The position numbers were made by a program, and so were the translations under genes. A stretch of 64,000 bases of DNA from Paenibacillus peoriae (GTDB taxonomy: Bacteria > Bacillota > Bacilli > Paenibacillales > Paenibacillaceae). The stretch lies in the NCBI RefSeq assembly GCF_022531965.1, contig NZ_CP092831.1:4906501-4970500 (forward strand), written 5' to 3'. Positions within the stretch are counted from its first letter, which is position 1. Each line of letters begins with the position of its first letter. The notes beneath the pieces are model-generated. The model was not told the origin of the DNA. It saw only the letters and a list, made by a program, of their open reading frames with translations, and ran no database searches. Of the stretch, positions 27,644 through 38,471 are shown in pieces.

Positions 27644-28945
27644 TTACTCTGTCACTGTTCCGTAGATTAGCACTGGCGCTTCCGCATGATCCGCAATACG
27701 GATGTTCGCGTAGATTTTCTCCAGTACTTGAGCTACATCTTCACGGTTCGCATGGATGGTAACCAGTGAATCGCCTTTTTGAACAGCATCCCCGACCTTT
27801 TTGTTCAGCATCAAGCCGACAGCCAGATCAATCTCGGATTCTTTGGTCGCACGTCCTGCTCCAAGCAACATCGCTGCGGTACCGATTTCGTCAGCCACGA
27901 TTTCAGCTACCACACCGTCCTGCTTCGCAGGCACCTCAATAAGATACTGTGCTTGCGGCAAGCGTTCAGGATGATCCACTACAGAAGCGTCACCGCCCTG
28001 ATTCGCAATAAACTCTTTGAATTTTTCCAGTGCTTTGCCATTACGAATGACTTCTTTGAGCTTCTCTTCGGCGTTATCGAGGGAATCTGCCTTCCCTGCC
28101 AAAAATACCATCTGACTGCCCAAAGCCATGCACAGTTCTTCCAGATCTTTGGGTCCTTCGCCGCGCAGCGTATCAATTGCTTCTTTCACTTCCAGTGAGT
28201 TCCCGATGGCCAGACCCAGCGGCTGACTCATATCGGAAATGACTGCCATCGTTTTGCGACCCACATTGTTACCGATGCTCACCATGGCATGTGCCAGTGC
28301 TTTGGCATCATCTACAGTTTTCATAAATGCGCCTGCACCTGTTTTTACATCGAGCACGATGGCATCGGAGCCAGCAGCGATTTTCTTACTCATAATCGAA
28401 CTGGCAATCAGTGGAATCGAGTTGACCGTCGCCGTAACGTCACGCAAGGCATACAATTTTTTATCCGCAGGTGTCAGGTTACCGCTTTGTCCGATGACCG
28501 CAATTTTGCTGCGATTCACCAAATCCACAAATTCGTCCTTGCTGATTTCGACGTGGAAGCCTGCAATAGCTTCCAATTTGTCGATCGTTCCTCCGGTATG
28601 TCCGAGGCCGCGTCCTGACATTTTGGCTACCGGAATGTCCAAGGCCGCTACGAGCGGAGCCAGTACCAGCGTTGTCGTATCACCCACGCCGCCAGTAGAA
28701 TGCTTATCGACCTTTACACCTTCAATCGCGGACAGATCAATGGTATCACCCGAATGAACCATCGCCATCGTCAGATCAGCGCGTTCGCGTTCAGTCATAT
28801 CTTTGAAGAAAATGGACATCGCCAATGCACTGACTTGATAATCGGGAATTTCACCCTGAGTGTAGCCTTGGATAATAAAATTAATTTCCTCCGTACTCAG
28901 TTCTTTTCCGTCACGTTTTTTCTCAATCAAGTCTACCATTCTCAT
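27644..28945 (-). CDS. pdp: Pyrimidine-nucleoside phosphorylase
   Basis: Splits uridine, thymidine and deoxyuridine with phosphate into base and (deoxy)ribose 1-phosphate in the cytoplasm. At 433 residues it matches Bacillus Pdp closely: [10 protein letters not shown] at the start, the glycosyltransferase-3 signature [20 protein letters not shown], the phosphate loop [16 protein letters not shown], and GAGAFMKT. It is the last gene of the deo cluster and passes its sugar phosphate to DeoB and DeoC. GAGGAG precedes the ATG. Confidence 0.96.
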   Translation of the reverse strand: MRMVDLIEKKRDGKELSTEEINFIIQGYTQGEIPDYQVSALAMSIFFKDMTERERADLTMAMVHSGDTIDLSAIEGVKVDKHSTGGVGDTTTLVLAPLVAALDIPVAKMSGRGLGHTGGTIDKLEAIAGFHVEISKDEFVDLVNRSKIAVIGQSGNLTPADKKLYALRDVTATVNSIPLIASSIMSKKIAAGSDAIVLDVKTGAGAFMKTVDDAKALAHAMVSIGNNVGRKTMAVISDMSQPLGLAIGNSLEVKEAIDTLRGEGPKDLEELCMALGSQMVFLAGKADSLDNAEEKLKEVIRNGKALEKFKEFIANQGGDASVVDHPERLPQAQYLIEVPAKQDGVVAEIVADEIGTAAMLLGAGRATKESEIDLAVGLMLNKKVGDAVQKGDSLVTIHANREDVAQVLEKIYANIRIADHAEAPVLIYGTVTE

Positions 28946-28977
28946 ATGTCATTTCTCCTCACTGTGCGTATGATCGT

Positions 28978-29685
28978 TTACAGAGATACTGCTGTATCCA
29001 GTGCAACTTCCATCATTTCTTTAAAGGTCGTTTGCCGTTCTTCTGCGGTCGTTTCTTCCCCCGTCAGCAAATGATCGCTTACCGTCAGAATCGTCAGTGC
29101 GTTTACGCCAAACTTGGCTGCGAGCGTGTATAAAGCTGAAGTTTCCATCTCTACACCCAGCACGCCGTATTCCATCAGCTTTTGTACCACTGATTTATCA
29201 TCACGGTAGAAGCTGTCTGAGCTGAATACATTGCCGACATGCATGTTCAAGCCTTTGGCAACACCACGATCATAAGCGCCCTTCAATAGATCGAAGCTGG
29301 CAATCGGCGAGTAGTCGTAGCCACCAAAAATATGGCGATTCATACCGGAATCCGTACAGGATGCTTGTGCCAAAATGACGTCACGAACGTGCACATGCTC
29401 CTTCATTCCGCCGCATGTACCCACGCGGAACAGGTTTTTCACACCGTATTCGCTAATCAGTTCGTTGACATAAATACTGATAGACGGCAGCCCCATCCCA
29501 GTTCCCTGTACAGATAGGCGTTTGCCTTGGTACGTACCCGTGAATCCGAGCATTCCGCGCACCTCGTTGTAGCAGGTCACGTCCTCCAGATATGTTTCAG
29601 CAATAAATTTTGCCCGTAGCGGGTCTCCTGGCAGCAAAATCGTTTCTGCAATCTCTCCAGGTTTGGCTCCAATGTGTACACTCAT
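28978..29685 (-). CDS. deoD: Purine-nucleoside phosphorylase, DeoD type
   Basis: Hexameric-type phosphorylase of 235 residues that acts on inosine, guanosine, adenosine and their deoxy forms. It has [47 protein letters not shown] active-site region ([18 protein letters not shown]) and [19 protein letters not shown]. The ATG at 29685 sits behind GGAGGA; the in-frame codon at 29706 is upstream of that site. It works with Pdp and DeoB in nucleoside salvage. Confidence 0.95.
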   Translation of the reverse strand: MSVHIGAKPGEIAETILLPGDPLRAKFIAETYLEDVTCYNEVRGMLGFTGTYQGKRLSVQGTGMGLPSISIYVNELISEYGVKNLFRVGTCGGMKEHVHVRDVILAQASCTDSGMNRHIFGGYDYSPIASFDLLKGAYDRGVAKGLNMHVGNVFSSDSFYRDDKSVVQKLMEYGVLGVEMETSALYTLAAKFGVNALTILTVSDHLLTGEETTAEERQTTFKEMMEVALDTAVSL

Positions 29686-29781
29686 GTTTTTATTCCTCCG
29701 TCCCATTTGTCCGTGCTTGTATCGTTATTTATACCGTTACATTAATCTTTGTAATCTTGCTTGACTCTTGCGGGCCCTGGA

Positions 29782-30963
29782 TTACTGAAGCTCTGCCAAA
29801 AAGCTCGTTCCGTGTTTAGGCAGTTTCACACCAAAGTTATCCGCTACAGTCGCTCCAATATCAGCAAAGGTTATACGAACCGCAAGTTCCTTGCCCCCAG
29901 CTGTAAAACGCGGGGAATATGCCAGCAAAGGTACATATTCGCGGGTGTGATCCGTTCCCCGATACGTCGGATCATTCCCATGGTCTGCAGTGATGATCAG
30001 CAGATCGTCATCGGTCATTTTAGCAAAAACCTCTGGCAAACGCGCATCGTAATCGTCCAAAGCTTGACCATATCCCTGTGGATCACGACGGTGACCGTAC
30101 ACAGCGTCAAAGTCCACCAAATTCAGAAAGCTTAATCCGGTGAAATCCTCGTCGAGCGTGGCCACCAGCTTATCCATGCCGTCCATATTGGACACCGTAC
30201 GCACCGCCTTCGTTACACCCTCGCCGTCATAAATGTCAGAGATTTTACCCAAGGCGATCACATCCAGGCCTGCATCCTTCAGCTCGTTCATTGTAGTGCG
30301 ACCAAATGGTTTGAGCGCGTAATCATGTCGATTAGAGGTACGAGAGAAATTCCCTGCCTCACCTACGAACGGACGGGCAATAATGCGACCCAGCATGTAC
30401 GGATCTTCCAGCGTGATTTTACGGCAGAACTCGCAAATCTCATAGAGCTCCTTCAAAGGTACAACTTCCTCATGCGCCGCAATTTGCAGCACAGAGTCCG
30501 CCGAGGTATAGATGATGAGCGCTCCAGTTTTCACGTGTTCTTCGCCCAGCTCATCAATGATTTCCGTGCCGCTAGCAGGCTTATTGCCAATCACTTTGCG
30601 ACCTGTGTGCTCCTCAATGCGTTGAATCAGCTCATCCGGGAACCCATCAGGAAATACACGGAAAGGAACTGCAATATTCAAACCCATGATTTCCCAATGA
30701 CCCGTCATCGTATCCTTGCCATTGGACGCTTCCTGCATTTTGGTGTAATACGCGAGTGGCTTATCGGCCACTGGTATCCCTTCTATGGAACGAATGTTGG
30801 ACAGACCGAGCTTGCCCATATTCGGCATCTTCAGGCCGCCACGTTCGCGCGCAATATGACCGAGTGTATCTACATCGTAATCATCAAACTGGGCAGCATC
30901 CGGCGCTTCGCCGATACCAACCGAGTCCATAACCACCAAGTGAATCCGTTTGAATTTAGACAT
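29782..30963 (-). CDS. deoB: Phosphopentomutase
   Basis: Interconverts (deoxy)ribose 1-phosphate and 5-phosphate, linking the phosphorylases to DeoC. It is 393 residues of the alkaline phosphatase superfamily with [13 protein letters not shown] (metal and catalytic site region), [12 protein letters not shown] with the catalytic threonine, and [28 protein letters not shown] carrying the metal-binding histidines. AGGAAAGGA lies upstream of the ATG. It is in line with nupC upstream and deoD downstream. Confidence 0.96.
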   Translation of the reverse strand: MSKFKRIHLVVMDSVGIGEAPDAAQFDDYDVDTLGHIARERGGLKMPNMGKLGLSNIRSIEGIPVADKPLAYYTKMQEASNGKDTMTGHWEIMGLNIAVPFRVFPDGFPDELIQRIEEHTGRKVIGNKPASGTEIIDELGEEHVKTGALIIYTSADSVLQIAAHEEVVPLKELYEICEFCRKITLEDPYMLGRIIARPFVGEAGNFSRTSNRHDYALKPFGRTTMNELKDAGLDVIALGKISDIYDGEGVTKAVRTVSNMDGMDKLVATLDEDFTGLSFLNLVDFDAVYGHRRDPQGYGQALDDYDARLPEVFAKMTDDDLLIITADHGNDPTYRGTDHTREYVPLLAYSPRFTAGGKELAVRITFADIGATVADNFGVKLPKHGTSFLAELQ

Positions 30964-30996
30964 TATAAAAATCCTTTCCTGACTCGCTGTTTTTTT

Positions 30997-32175
30997 CTAC
31001 AAAAACAACCCTGCAATCGTTGCCGACAGCACGCTAACCAGCGTTGCCCCGTACAACAGCTTCAGACCAAAGCGGGCCACCACATTTCCCTGTTTTTCAT
31101 GCAGACCCTTCACAGCCCCGGAAATGATACCGATGGATGAGAAGTTAGCAAAGGATACGAGGAATACCGATACGATCCCGACCGTGCGCTCCGACAAGCC
31201 TGTTTGCTTGGTCAGATCCAGCATAGCCACAAATTCGTTGGATACGAGTTTGGTAGCCATAATGCTGCCCGCCTGAACGGCTTCGTTCCACGGAATACCC
31301 ATGACAAAAGCGAAAGGCGCAAACACATATCCAAGCAACGCCTGAAAGCTGATTCCAAACAACCAGGAGAAAATCCCGTTAACCATGGCAATCAGCGCCA
31401 CAAAACCGATCAGCATCGCAGCTACCGTAATCGCAACCTTGAAACCGTCCATAATATACTCCCCGAGCATTTCGAAGAAGGACTGCTTCTCTTCCTCCTG
31501 AACCTCCAGTAAATCGTCTTCCTTCTCAATCTTGTACGGATTAATAATAGAAGCGATAATGAAGCCGCCGAACAGGTTCAATACCAAAGCTGTGACCACA
31601 TATTTGGGGTTTAACATTTGCATGTAAGCTCCCACAATCGACATGGACACCGTAGACATCGCAGACGCACACAGCGTATACAACCGATGTTTTGGCAGCA
31701 GACCAATTTGCTTCTTAACGGAAATAAACACCTCGGATTGACCCAAGATAGCCGAAGCTACAGCGTTGTAGGATTCCAGTTTACCCATTCCGTTTACTTT
31801 GCTCAAGACAAGCCCGATATATTTAATAATAAAAGGCAACACTTTTACATATTGCAATATACCAATCAGCGCGGATATGAACACGATTGGCAGCAGTACA
31901 CCGATAAAGAACGGTGCTGCTCCTTCATTCGCAATTCCGCCAAATACAAAGTTAATCCCTTCCATAGCATAATCAATCAGACTTTTAAACCCTTTTGCAA
32001 AACCTTTGACTAGAATTTCGCCAATACCTGTGTGGAGCAATACAAAAGCTAGCGCCGCCTGCAACACAACCATAACCACCAGCGGACGATACCTGATTTT
32101 ACGTTTGTCACTACTGGCAACGTAAGTAAGTGCAAAAACAACGAGCAGTCCCACCAGAGCGATTACATATTTCAT
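30997..32175 (-). CDS. nupC: NupC-type concentrative nucleoside transporter
   Basis: Nucleoside:cation symporter of 392 residues (CNT family). An N-terminal helical part is followed by the family core with [43 protein letters not shown] and [38 protein letters not shown]. It brings in the nucleosides used by cdd, pdp and deoD. GGGGGAAAT lies upstream of the ATG. A terminator and a cre-like site separate it from cdd, so it may start its own transcript. Confidence 0.94.
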   Translation of the reverse strand: MKYVIALVGLLVVFALTYVASSDKRKIRYRPLVVMVVLQAALAFVLLHTGIGEILVKGFAKGFKSLIDYAMEGINFVFGGIANEGAAPFFIGVLLPIVFISALIGILQYVKVLPFIIKYIGLVLSKVNGMGKLESYNAVASAILGQSEVFISVKKQIGLLPKHRLYTLCASAMSTVSMSIVGAYMQMLNPKYVVTALVLNLFGGFIIASIINPYKIEKEDDLLEVQEEEKQSFFEMLGEYIMDGFKVAITVAAMLIGFVALIAMVNGIFSWLFGISFQALLGYVFAPFAFVMGIPWNEAVQAGSIMATKLVSNEFVAMLDLTKQTGLSERTVGIVSVFLVSFANFSSIGIISGAVKGLHEKQGNVVARFGLKLLYGATLVSVLSATIAGLFL

Positions 32176-32194
32176 TTAATTTCCCCCTTATTAC

Positions 32195-32250
32195 ATTAAG
32201 CGCTTACATTCCCCATAAAAAGAACGCGCCCCAAAGAGGCATTCTTTTTT

Positions 32251-32252
<2 letters not shown>
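32195..32252 (-). promoter_or_regulatory. Terminator after cdd and cre-like site before nupC
   Basis: Minus strand AAAAAGAATGCC.../...TTCTTTTT (32217-32249) forms a terminator right after the cdd stop. Just after it, TGTAAGCGCTTAAT (32195-32208) fits the catabolite-responsive element TGWAARCGYTWNCW with one mismatch. CcpA control of nupC-deoB-deoD-pdp is inferred. Confidence 0.55.
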
Positions 32253-32676
<424 letters not shown>

Positions 32677-33339
32677 TTAGTAGGAAGATGTAGACTGCTC
32701 GCCCTCGATGATTTTCACACCGGAACTTGCACCGATCCGGCTTGCGCCAGCTTCTACTAATTTTTGCACGTCTTCCAGACTGCGTACACCGCCTGAAGCC
32801 TTGACACCAATCTCAGGTCCTACCGTTTTGCGCATCAAAGCCACATCTTCCGCAGTAGCTCCACCTGTTGAGAAGCCTGTCGAGGTTTTCACAAAATTCG
32901 CCCCCGCTTTGACGGACAGCTCACATGCCAGTACCTTCTCTTCGTCAGTCAGCAGGCAGGTCTCGATAATCACTTTTACCAGTGTACCAGCAGCTGCTTC
33001 CACGACCGCACGGATGTCCTGCTCGACGAGCTGTACATCACGTTCCTTCAAAGCGCCTATGTTAATAACCATATCAATTTCAGTCGCTCCGTTAGCAATA
33101 GCATCTTTCGTTTCAAATGCTTTCGTTGCGGACGTGCTCGCTCCCAGCGGGAAACCGATAACTGTACAAATGGCTACGCCTGTGCCTGCGAGCTGTTCTG
33201 CTGCATAAGCTACCCACGCCGGGTTCACACATACAGAAGCAAACTGATATTTTTTTGCCTCGGCAGTCAATTTCGTAATTTCATCCTTCGTCGCATCTGC
33301 ACGCAACAATGTATGGTCGATTAATGCTGCAATGTTCAT
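32677..33339 (-). CDS. deoC: Deoxyribose-phosphate aldolase
   Basis: Class I aldolase of 220 residues that cleaves deoxyribose 5-phosphate to acetaldehyde and glyceraldehyde 3-phosphate. It has [17 protein letters not shown], the second Asp-containing [13 protein letters not shown], the Schiff-base lysine in [14 protein letters not shown] and [14 protein letters not shown]. The ATG at 33339 follows AAGGAG. It is the first structural gene of the deo cluster and stands behind the DeoR operator. Confidence 0.96.
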   Translation of the reverse strand: MNIAALIDHTLLRADATKDEITKLTAEAKKYQFASVCVNPAWVAYAAEQLAGTGVAICTVIGFPLGASTSATKAFETKDAIANGATEIDMVINIGALKERDVQLVEQDIRAVVEAAAGTLVKVIIETCLLTDEEKVLACELSVKAGANFVKTSTGFSTGGATAEDVALMRKTVGPEIGVKASGGVRSLEDVQKLVEAGASRIGASSGVKIIEGEQSTSSY

Positions 33340-33406
33340 ATCTAAAAGCTCCTTCATTAGATAAATAGTTGAAGACAAAAGTCCTTTATTTCTCTGTGAT
33401 GAGATC

Positions 33407-33457
33407 ATCATAGCACGGCTTTGAACATATGTAAAACACATTTTGAAATTATGTTCA
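33407..33457 (-). promoter_or_regulatory. deoC promoter with DeoR operator
   Basis: Minus strand TTTACA (33430-33435), 17 bp, TATGAT (33407-33412). Inverted arms TGAACATA (33422-33429) and TATGTTCA (33450-33457) bracket the -35, and a further half site GTTCA lies at 33474-33478. Placement and the neighbouring deoR gene support repression lifted by deoxyribose 5-phosphate. Confidence 0.7.
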
Positions 33458-33547
33458 CGCTTGTACATAAGGCGTTCACCTACCATTCATATTACCCTGT
33501 AGGCACACGCCATAACCGTGTATTTTGCTGGATGGAGGCGACTTGCT

Positions 33548-34483
33548 CTATTGTAAAAGTGCTTGTGCCGTAAACTGATCCGTCACCAAGATATTCGCAT
33601 ACTTGCCACGCAGCGATGCCCGAATGGCCTCCACTTTGCGCTGGCCTCCAGCGACGAGAATGGACTTCTCCTTCTTTCGCAAATCAGGCAAATCAATCCC
33701 AACGGTACGGCTGTTAATTTCCTGACTGCATATGTTGCCCTCAGCGTCAAAAAAGCGTGAGCAAATATCGCCCTTGCCAACTCTTTGCAGTAGCTTCTGC
33801 TCTTCCCCGTTAAAATAACCCAATCGGAACAGCAACGCATCCTCCTTGACCGTCCCCACCGTAAACACCGCGATGTTCGCCTGCTTGCCAAGTTCGATGA
33901 TACGCTGGATATGCCGATCCTCCTCGACCATTTTCTTAACGGCGTGACTGTCGAAAATTACAGGCAGCGGCAAATACCTTGCTATGGTATGAAAGGCTTC
34001 TGCGAACAAATTCACGGTTTCCACAGCATATGTGTTGACATGTGAATGGCTCACGCCTCCCTTGAGCTGAACCACCTCAACTCCCTTGACCTGCTTTTGT
34101 TGGAGATGAAGCGCCACGGCATGCATGGTTGTTCCCCATGTCACTCCAATAATATCAGCATCCTGTACCGTTTCATGCAAATAATCGGCTGCTTTTTTGC
34201 TAATATGCTTCTTGATCTCCTGATATTCATTTAACGGCGAATAACAGACTAACACAGTATCCAGTCCGTATTTCTTCTTCACCTGCTCTCCGAGCGCGTC
34301 CATATCCTCCATCGGGTCCACAATACTAATCCGCACGTATCCTTGTTCCTTGGCAGCCTGAAGTAACCGCGATACCGTAGGACGCGAAACCCCGAGTCTG
34401 ACCGCGATATCTTGCTGGCTGTAGTCGTTTAGATAGTATAATCTGGCTGCTTCGATACTTAATCGCTGCTTTTCATGATCCAC
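33548..34483 (-). CDS. deoR: Deoxyribonucleoside regulator DeoR (SorC family)
   Basis: Repressor of 311 residues. The N-terminal HTH reads RLYYLNDYSQQDIAVRLGVSRPTVSRLLQAAKEQG. The C-terminal sugar-phosphate domain has IGVTWGTTMHAVA and VAGGQRKVEAIRASLRGKYANILVTDQFTA, as in Bacillus DeoR. It starts with GTG behind GAGGT. It is encoded upstream of, and in line with, deoC. The effector is probably deoxyribose 5-phosphate, by family. Confidence 0.92.
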   Translation of the reverse strand: MDHEKQRLSIEAARLYYLNDYSQQDIAVRLGVSRPTVSRLLQAAKEQGYVRISIVDPMEDMDALGEQVKKKYGLDTVLVCYSPLNEYQEIKKHISKKAADYLHETVQDADIIGVTWGTTMHAVALHLQQKQVKGVEVVQLKGGVSHSHVNTYAVETVNLFAEAFHTIARYLPLPVIFDSHAVKKMVEEDRHIQRIIELGKQANIAVFTVGTVKEDALLFRLGYFNGEEQKLLQRVGKGDICSRFFDAEGNICSQEINSRTVGIDLPDLRKKEKSILVAGGQRKVEAIRASLRGKYANILVTDQFTAQALLQ

Positions 34484-34758
34484 TCTACCTCAACCCGCTT
34501 ATCTTAAAATGTAGTGCCATCGGACACAGCTTTAGTCCCAAACATTATATATGAAGGGAAACTTGAAGCCACGCCTTGGCCGTATGGTTGTTATTTTGGA
34601 AGATTTAACTGCTCGTTTGTGATATTCTGTGAGTAACTACAACCATTTTACCGCATCCTCAACTTTATCGTTCCATCTGTCAAAACGCAATAGTTAACCC
34701 ATTTTACCGCTCAATCACAACCTGTGATGGCTCATCTGAATAGATAAGGAGAATTGTT

Positions 34759-35172
34759 ATGTCTGAATTTATTGTGTGCAGTCTAGCGGACAAAAAGTTC
34801 GCTTTAAACTTTGTGGAAGTAGAAGAAGTCATGAATGCTAAGAAGGGAACTCCGCTTCCCTTTTCCGAAGCATGGCATGAAGGAATGGTGACTATTCGCG
34901 GCAATGTATTTACGATCCTTAATTTACGCAAAAAACTGCTTCTTCCTGCATCCAGCGATTCCTCCGAGGACAAAATGATTTTGCTCAGCCGTGCGAAGAT
35001 TGCTCTGCTTGTCGATCAGGTGGAGGACACGGCTTCTGCCGAGGACAGTCAGCTACAAAGCAATGAGGAAGAGTGGCAGCGCGAGTTGTTCCCTACCGTG
35101 ATGGAGCATCAGGGTACCCTCATTCCGGTGATCGATATGGACGCTTTTCTCGCATCCACCAAGACGAACTAA
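34759..35172 (+). CDS. CheW-domain protein (orphan)
   Basis: 137 residues forming a single CheW domain. CheW couples chemoreceptors to the kinase CheA. Seen are FIVCSLADKKFALNFVEVEEVMN, GMVTIRGNVFTILNLRKKL with the conserved turn, and GTLIPVIDMDAFL at the end. AAGGAG precedes the ATG. No chemoreceptor, CheA or flagellar gene is near, so this may be an auxiliary coupling protein or a regulator that has kept only the fold. A terminator follows. Confidence 0.8.
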   Translation: MSEFIVCSLADKKFALNFVEVEEVMNAKKGTPLPFSEAWHEGMVTIRGNVFTILNLRKKLLLPASSDSSEDKMILLSRAKIALLVDQVEDTASAEDSQLQSNEEEWQRELFPTVMEHQGTLIPVIDMDAFLASTKTN

Positions 35173-35177
35173 AACGC

Positions 35178-35230
35178 AAAATACTCCCGAACCTTGAGGC
35201 GGCTTGCACTCATCGTTCGGGAGTATTTTC
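35178..35230. terminator. Bidirectional terminator between cheW-like gene and SPFH gene
   Basis: AAATACTCCCGAA (35178-35191) pairs with TTCGGGAGTATTT (35216-35228) around a 24-base loop. It serves two convergent genes. Confidence 0.8.
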
Positions 35231-35232
35231 AG

Positions 35233-36351
35233 TTATTGGAGTCCCTGCCCCTCTTTCATGTGAACCAGCGTGTTCAGCTGCTCCAGCAACGTATTCCCGC
35301 CAGTTAGCGAAATCGTGCCAATCTTCTCGCAGATTTTTTCCATGAATTCTAGCTCTTTGAGACGATAGAGAGTGGCGTTCTCGTCCATCAGCTTGGCCGT
35401 ATTGAGCAGACTACGAGTGGATGCCGTCTCTTCACGTCGTGTGATGAGGTTGGCCTGTGCCTTCTTCTCTGCCAACAGCACCGTATTCAGAATATCCTTG
35501 ATATCCCCCGGCAAAATAATATCCTTCACCCCTGCTGACGTAAAAGTCACTCCATATTCGTCGCTCTGCTCATTCAGTCGAGTCAAAACATATACCGCAA
35601 TCTCCTGCTTCATTTTCAGCAAATCATCCAGCTTCATCGTGCCAACGTATTCGCGTAACAACAGTTGAAGCATAATGTACATTTGCTCCTCGTATGCCCG
35701 GAATTCTAATGCCCGCAATGGGTCGATGATACGGTACTGACAGACGAAGTTGAGGCGCAGCGTAATTTTGTCCTCTGTCATGATTTCCTGTCCCATCAAG
35801 TCCATTTGCTGTTGTCGCATATCTATCGTTTTGATCTCTGTATTCACCGTGGACATCCAGAAATAATATTTACCCGGTTTCAGCTCACCCTGCAACACAT
35901 TATCGTAATACAAAAATCCTAATTCATAGCTGCCCACCTGAAGCGCCTTCCAGAAGCCCGGTGTCTTGGACAAGAATGCTTGCCCCAATGCCTTATCAAT
36001 TGCAGGCTGCCGAGTATCTGCACGAACAAAACGATGTTCCTTGAGCACGTTCCAATAAGCATATTTCCCAGCCGTCAGCAGCTCCACAAACCGATTATCC
36101 TCATAATGCAGCACATATTCATGGTCCTCTACATCAATGACATTCAATTGCTCAAGCAATAGGGGATCTGTCAAAAACAAACGAATATCATGGTCCGGTA
36201 CAAAAAATGGTTCGGCTACATTCAAAATTTCAACCGCTTCCTGCTGAAATGTCTTCAATAGGTAAGTTCCTGGTTGCAACAATTTGTGGTAGCTTCCTTT
36301 TTTGAACAGCAATCCGCGCTCATCGGATTTAATTGTTATCTTCTTAAACAT
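35233..36351 (-). CDS. SPFH/band 7 domain protein (slipin-like)
   Basis: 372-residue member of the SPFH family, which forms membrane-associated oligomers. The N-terminal half is a repeated beta-rich segment (KSDERGLLFKKGSYHKLLQPGTYLLK, and DNVLQGELKPGKYYFWMST). The band 7 core is about residues 175-320 (MTEDKITLRLNFVCQYRIIDP, TSAGVKDIILPGDIKDILNTVLLAEKKAQANLI), and a coiled-coil tail follows. There is no clear transmembrane helix. The ATG at 36351 follows AGGAG; the codon at 36381 has no ribosome site. Function unknown. Its upstream region holds a copy of the structured repeat. Confidence 0.85.
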   Translation of the reverse strand: MFKKITIKSDERGLLFKKGSYHKLLQPGTYLLKTFQQEAVEILNVAEPFFVPDHDIRLFLTDPLLLEQLNVIDVEDHEYVLHYEDNRFVELLTAGKYAYWNVLKEHRFVRADTRQPAIDKALGQAFLSKTPGFWKALQVGSYELGFLYYDNVLQGELKPGKYYFWMSTVNTEIKTIDMRQQQMDLMGQEIMTEDKITLRLNFVCQYRIIDPLRALEFRAYEEQMYIMLQLLLREYVGTMKLDDLLKMKQEIAVYVLTRLNEQSDEYGVTFTSAGVKDIILPGDIKDILNTVLLAEKKAQANLITRREETASTRSLLNTAKLMDENATLYRLKELEFMEKICEKIGTISLTGGNTLLEQLNTLVHMKEGQGLQ

Positions 36352-36382
36352 CGTATCACTCCTAGTATTTAGAATCCTCAAC

Positions 36383-36576
36383 TTAAAAGAGTGTTTTTTT
36401 CTACGTGTGGCGCTCCGCGATCCATTTGATCTTCCAATCGCTGTTGCCCCTGAATTTTTGGATTTGATGAACCCCTTATAGGGTTAAACTTCAGGGGCAA
36501 AAGGCGAACGCTTCGCTTCTTCAGATTCAAATGGACCGCTCCGTAGCTGCCCGCCTTAAAATTAACACACTTTTAA
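36383..36576 (+). repeat. Structured repeat element, copy A
   Basis: About 194 bp with nested arms. Outer TTAAAAGAGTGTT/AACACACTTTTAA has one mismatch. The middle 13-bp stem is GCGATCCATTTGA (36417-36429) with TCAAATGGACCGC (36527-36539). The inner 11-bp stem is TTGCCCCTGAA (36444-36454) with TTCAGGGGCAA (36490-36500), and it is capped by AACCC/GGGTT. Between the stems lie conserved unpaired strands, TCTTCCAATCGCTG and AGGCGAACGCTTCGCTTC. Copy B (38282-38471) shares the unpaired strands but has different, still complementary stems. It is not a gene; it is inferred to be a structured RNA or a MITE-like element. Confidence 0.8.
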
Positions 36577-37092
36577 AATGAGGATTTTTTATTTTTATTT
36601 GTTGTAGTAGGGTTAGGACCCTTGCAGAGCATCCCTCCGGTGTGAACGGCGGGGTCAAGCTTGAGGAAAAAGAAAGATACCGCCTGTTTTCGTGTTCTAG
36701 GGATGGGATTCATCAGCCCAACATCGACTGTGAATCCGTATCTCCGAAGCCTCGGGCCCTGTCGGCGCTTGCTCTCTCCGGTATCCGCTGGCCGCATAGC
36801 CATCGCCCCGGTATCTGTCATCAAGACCAGACATGGGATGCTCTTATCCGGGTCTTTTCATTGTTTTTATTCGATCATTCGAATACTCTACCAGAAGTCG
36901 CGTGGAAGGCGATTGGGAATCGAACCCTAATTGTTGGTGGATACGCAAGTTTACAGGATACCTGACCCCATCAGGGCAGGCACTGCGGGACCTTTGGAAA
37001 TCCGCGCCTCGGTAATATCTTCCTGTATCAGCCTTTATCATTATCGCGTAATCTAGAACTCGCGAACATGGCGAAAGTATTACGACCCTATA
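36577..37092. other. Non-coding stretch of unlike composition, no recognised gene
   Basis: About 500 bp between copy A and the terminator at 37093. It is richer in G and C than its surroundings and has several small inverted repeats (GCGGGA/TCCGC near 36985; CCCCATCAGGGCAGG near 36966). Short open frames exist on both strands but none resembles a known protein or has a ribosome site. A segment near 36915 resembles a tRNA T-arm, but no tRNA fold surrounds it. It could be the non-coding end of a lost insertion sequence; that is a guess. Confidence 0.35.
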
Positions 37093-37142
37093 AAAAACGA
37101 AAAAGACACAGGAGAAGCATATGTGCTTCCCTCGTGTCTTTC
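37093..37142 (-). terminator. Terminator after the glucanase remnant
   Basis: Minus strand AAAGACACGAGGGAAGCAC pairs with GCTTCTCCTGTGTCTTT, followed by TTCGTTTTTT. Confidence 0.85.
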
Positions 37143-37186
37143 TCTCTATAGTTAACTAGTCGCGTTCGTATCTTAGGCCTGATCCA

Positions 37187-38083
<897 letters not shown>

Positions 38084-38281
38084 TCACCCCATAAGACATT
38101 CACCCTATAAGTTATTCATCCCATTAACCATTCACCCTAATAAACGTTTAGTATATAAAAAAAGAATCCTCCAGGCCTTTTAGCCCTTCAGATCCTCTGT
38201 TTTGAATTTATAAGTTTTTGAGCCTTTGAGTTTTTGAGTATTTAGTTTCTTATGCCCTTCCCATGCTCCACAACATTTCGG
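38084..38281. other. AT-rich stretch with short direct repeats
   Basis: This segment marks the truncation edge of the glucanase remnant. It contains ATTCACCCTA-type repeats (38098-38143) and GAGTTTTTGAG/AAGTTTTTGAG repeats (38212-38240). No gene or promoter is recognised. Confidence 0.5.
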
Positions 38282-38471
38282 AAAAAGAGTGACTTTGCGG
38301 TGGGCAGCAGCGGAGCGAAGGGGTTGAATCTGGAGAAGCGGAAGCGTTCGCCTTTGCAGTGGGATTCTTACCTTTAAATCTCTCATACAATCCGAAGAAT
38401 CCCACTACAACAGCGATCGGAAGATCAACCTCTCCGCGAAGCGCCTCCTCCACCCGAAAACAACTCACTCA
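38282..38471 (-). repeat. Structured repeat element, copy B
   Basis: Reverse-oriented relative of copy A. Its 5' edge overlaps the ribD stop codon. Outer GAGTGA/TCACTC (38287-38292, 38465-38470) is followed on the minus strand by CTTTTTC. On that strand the middle stem is GCGGAGAGGTTGA/TCAACCCCTTCGC and the inner 16-bp stem TTGTAGTGGGATTCTT/AAGAATCCCACTGCAA. The unpaired strands TCTTCCGATCGCTG and AGGCGAACGCTTCCGCTTC match copy A almost base for base. It could terminate or stabilise the ribD transcript. Confidence 0.8.

Noticed and set aside
36900..36945. Possible tRNA (T-arm-like GGGTTCGATTCCC on the minus strand)
   Set aside because: T-stem is only 3 bp, and no acceptor, D or anticodon arms could be formed around it.
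38250..38468. Small protein of 72 residues (MSCFRVEEALRG...) in repeat copy B
   Set aside because: Copy A has a stop in the same frame, and both copies preserve base pairing rather than codons.
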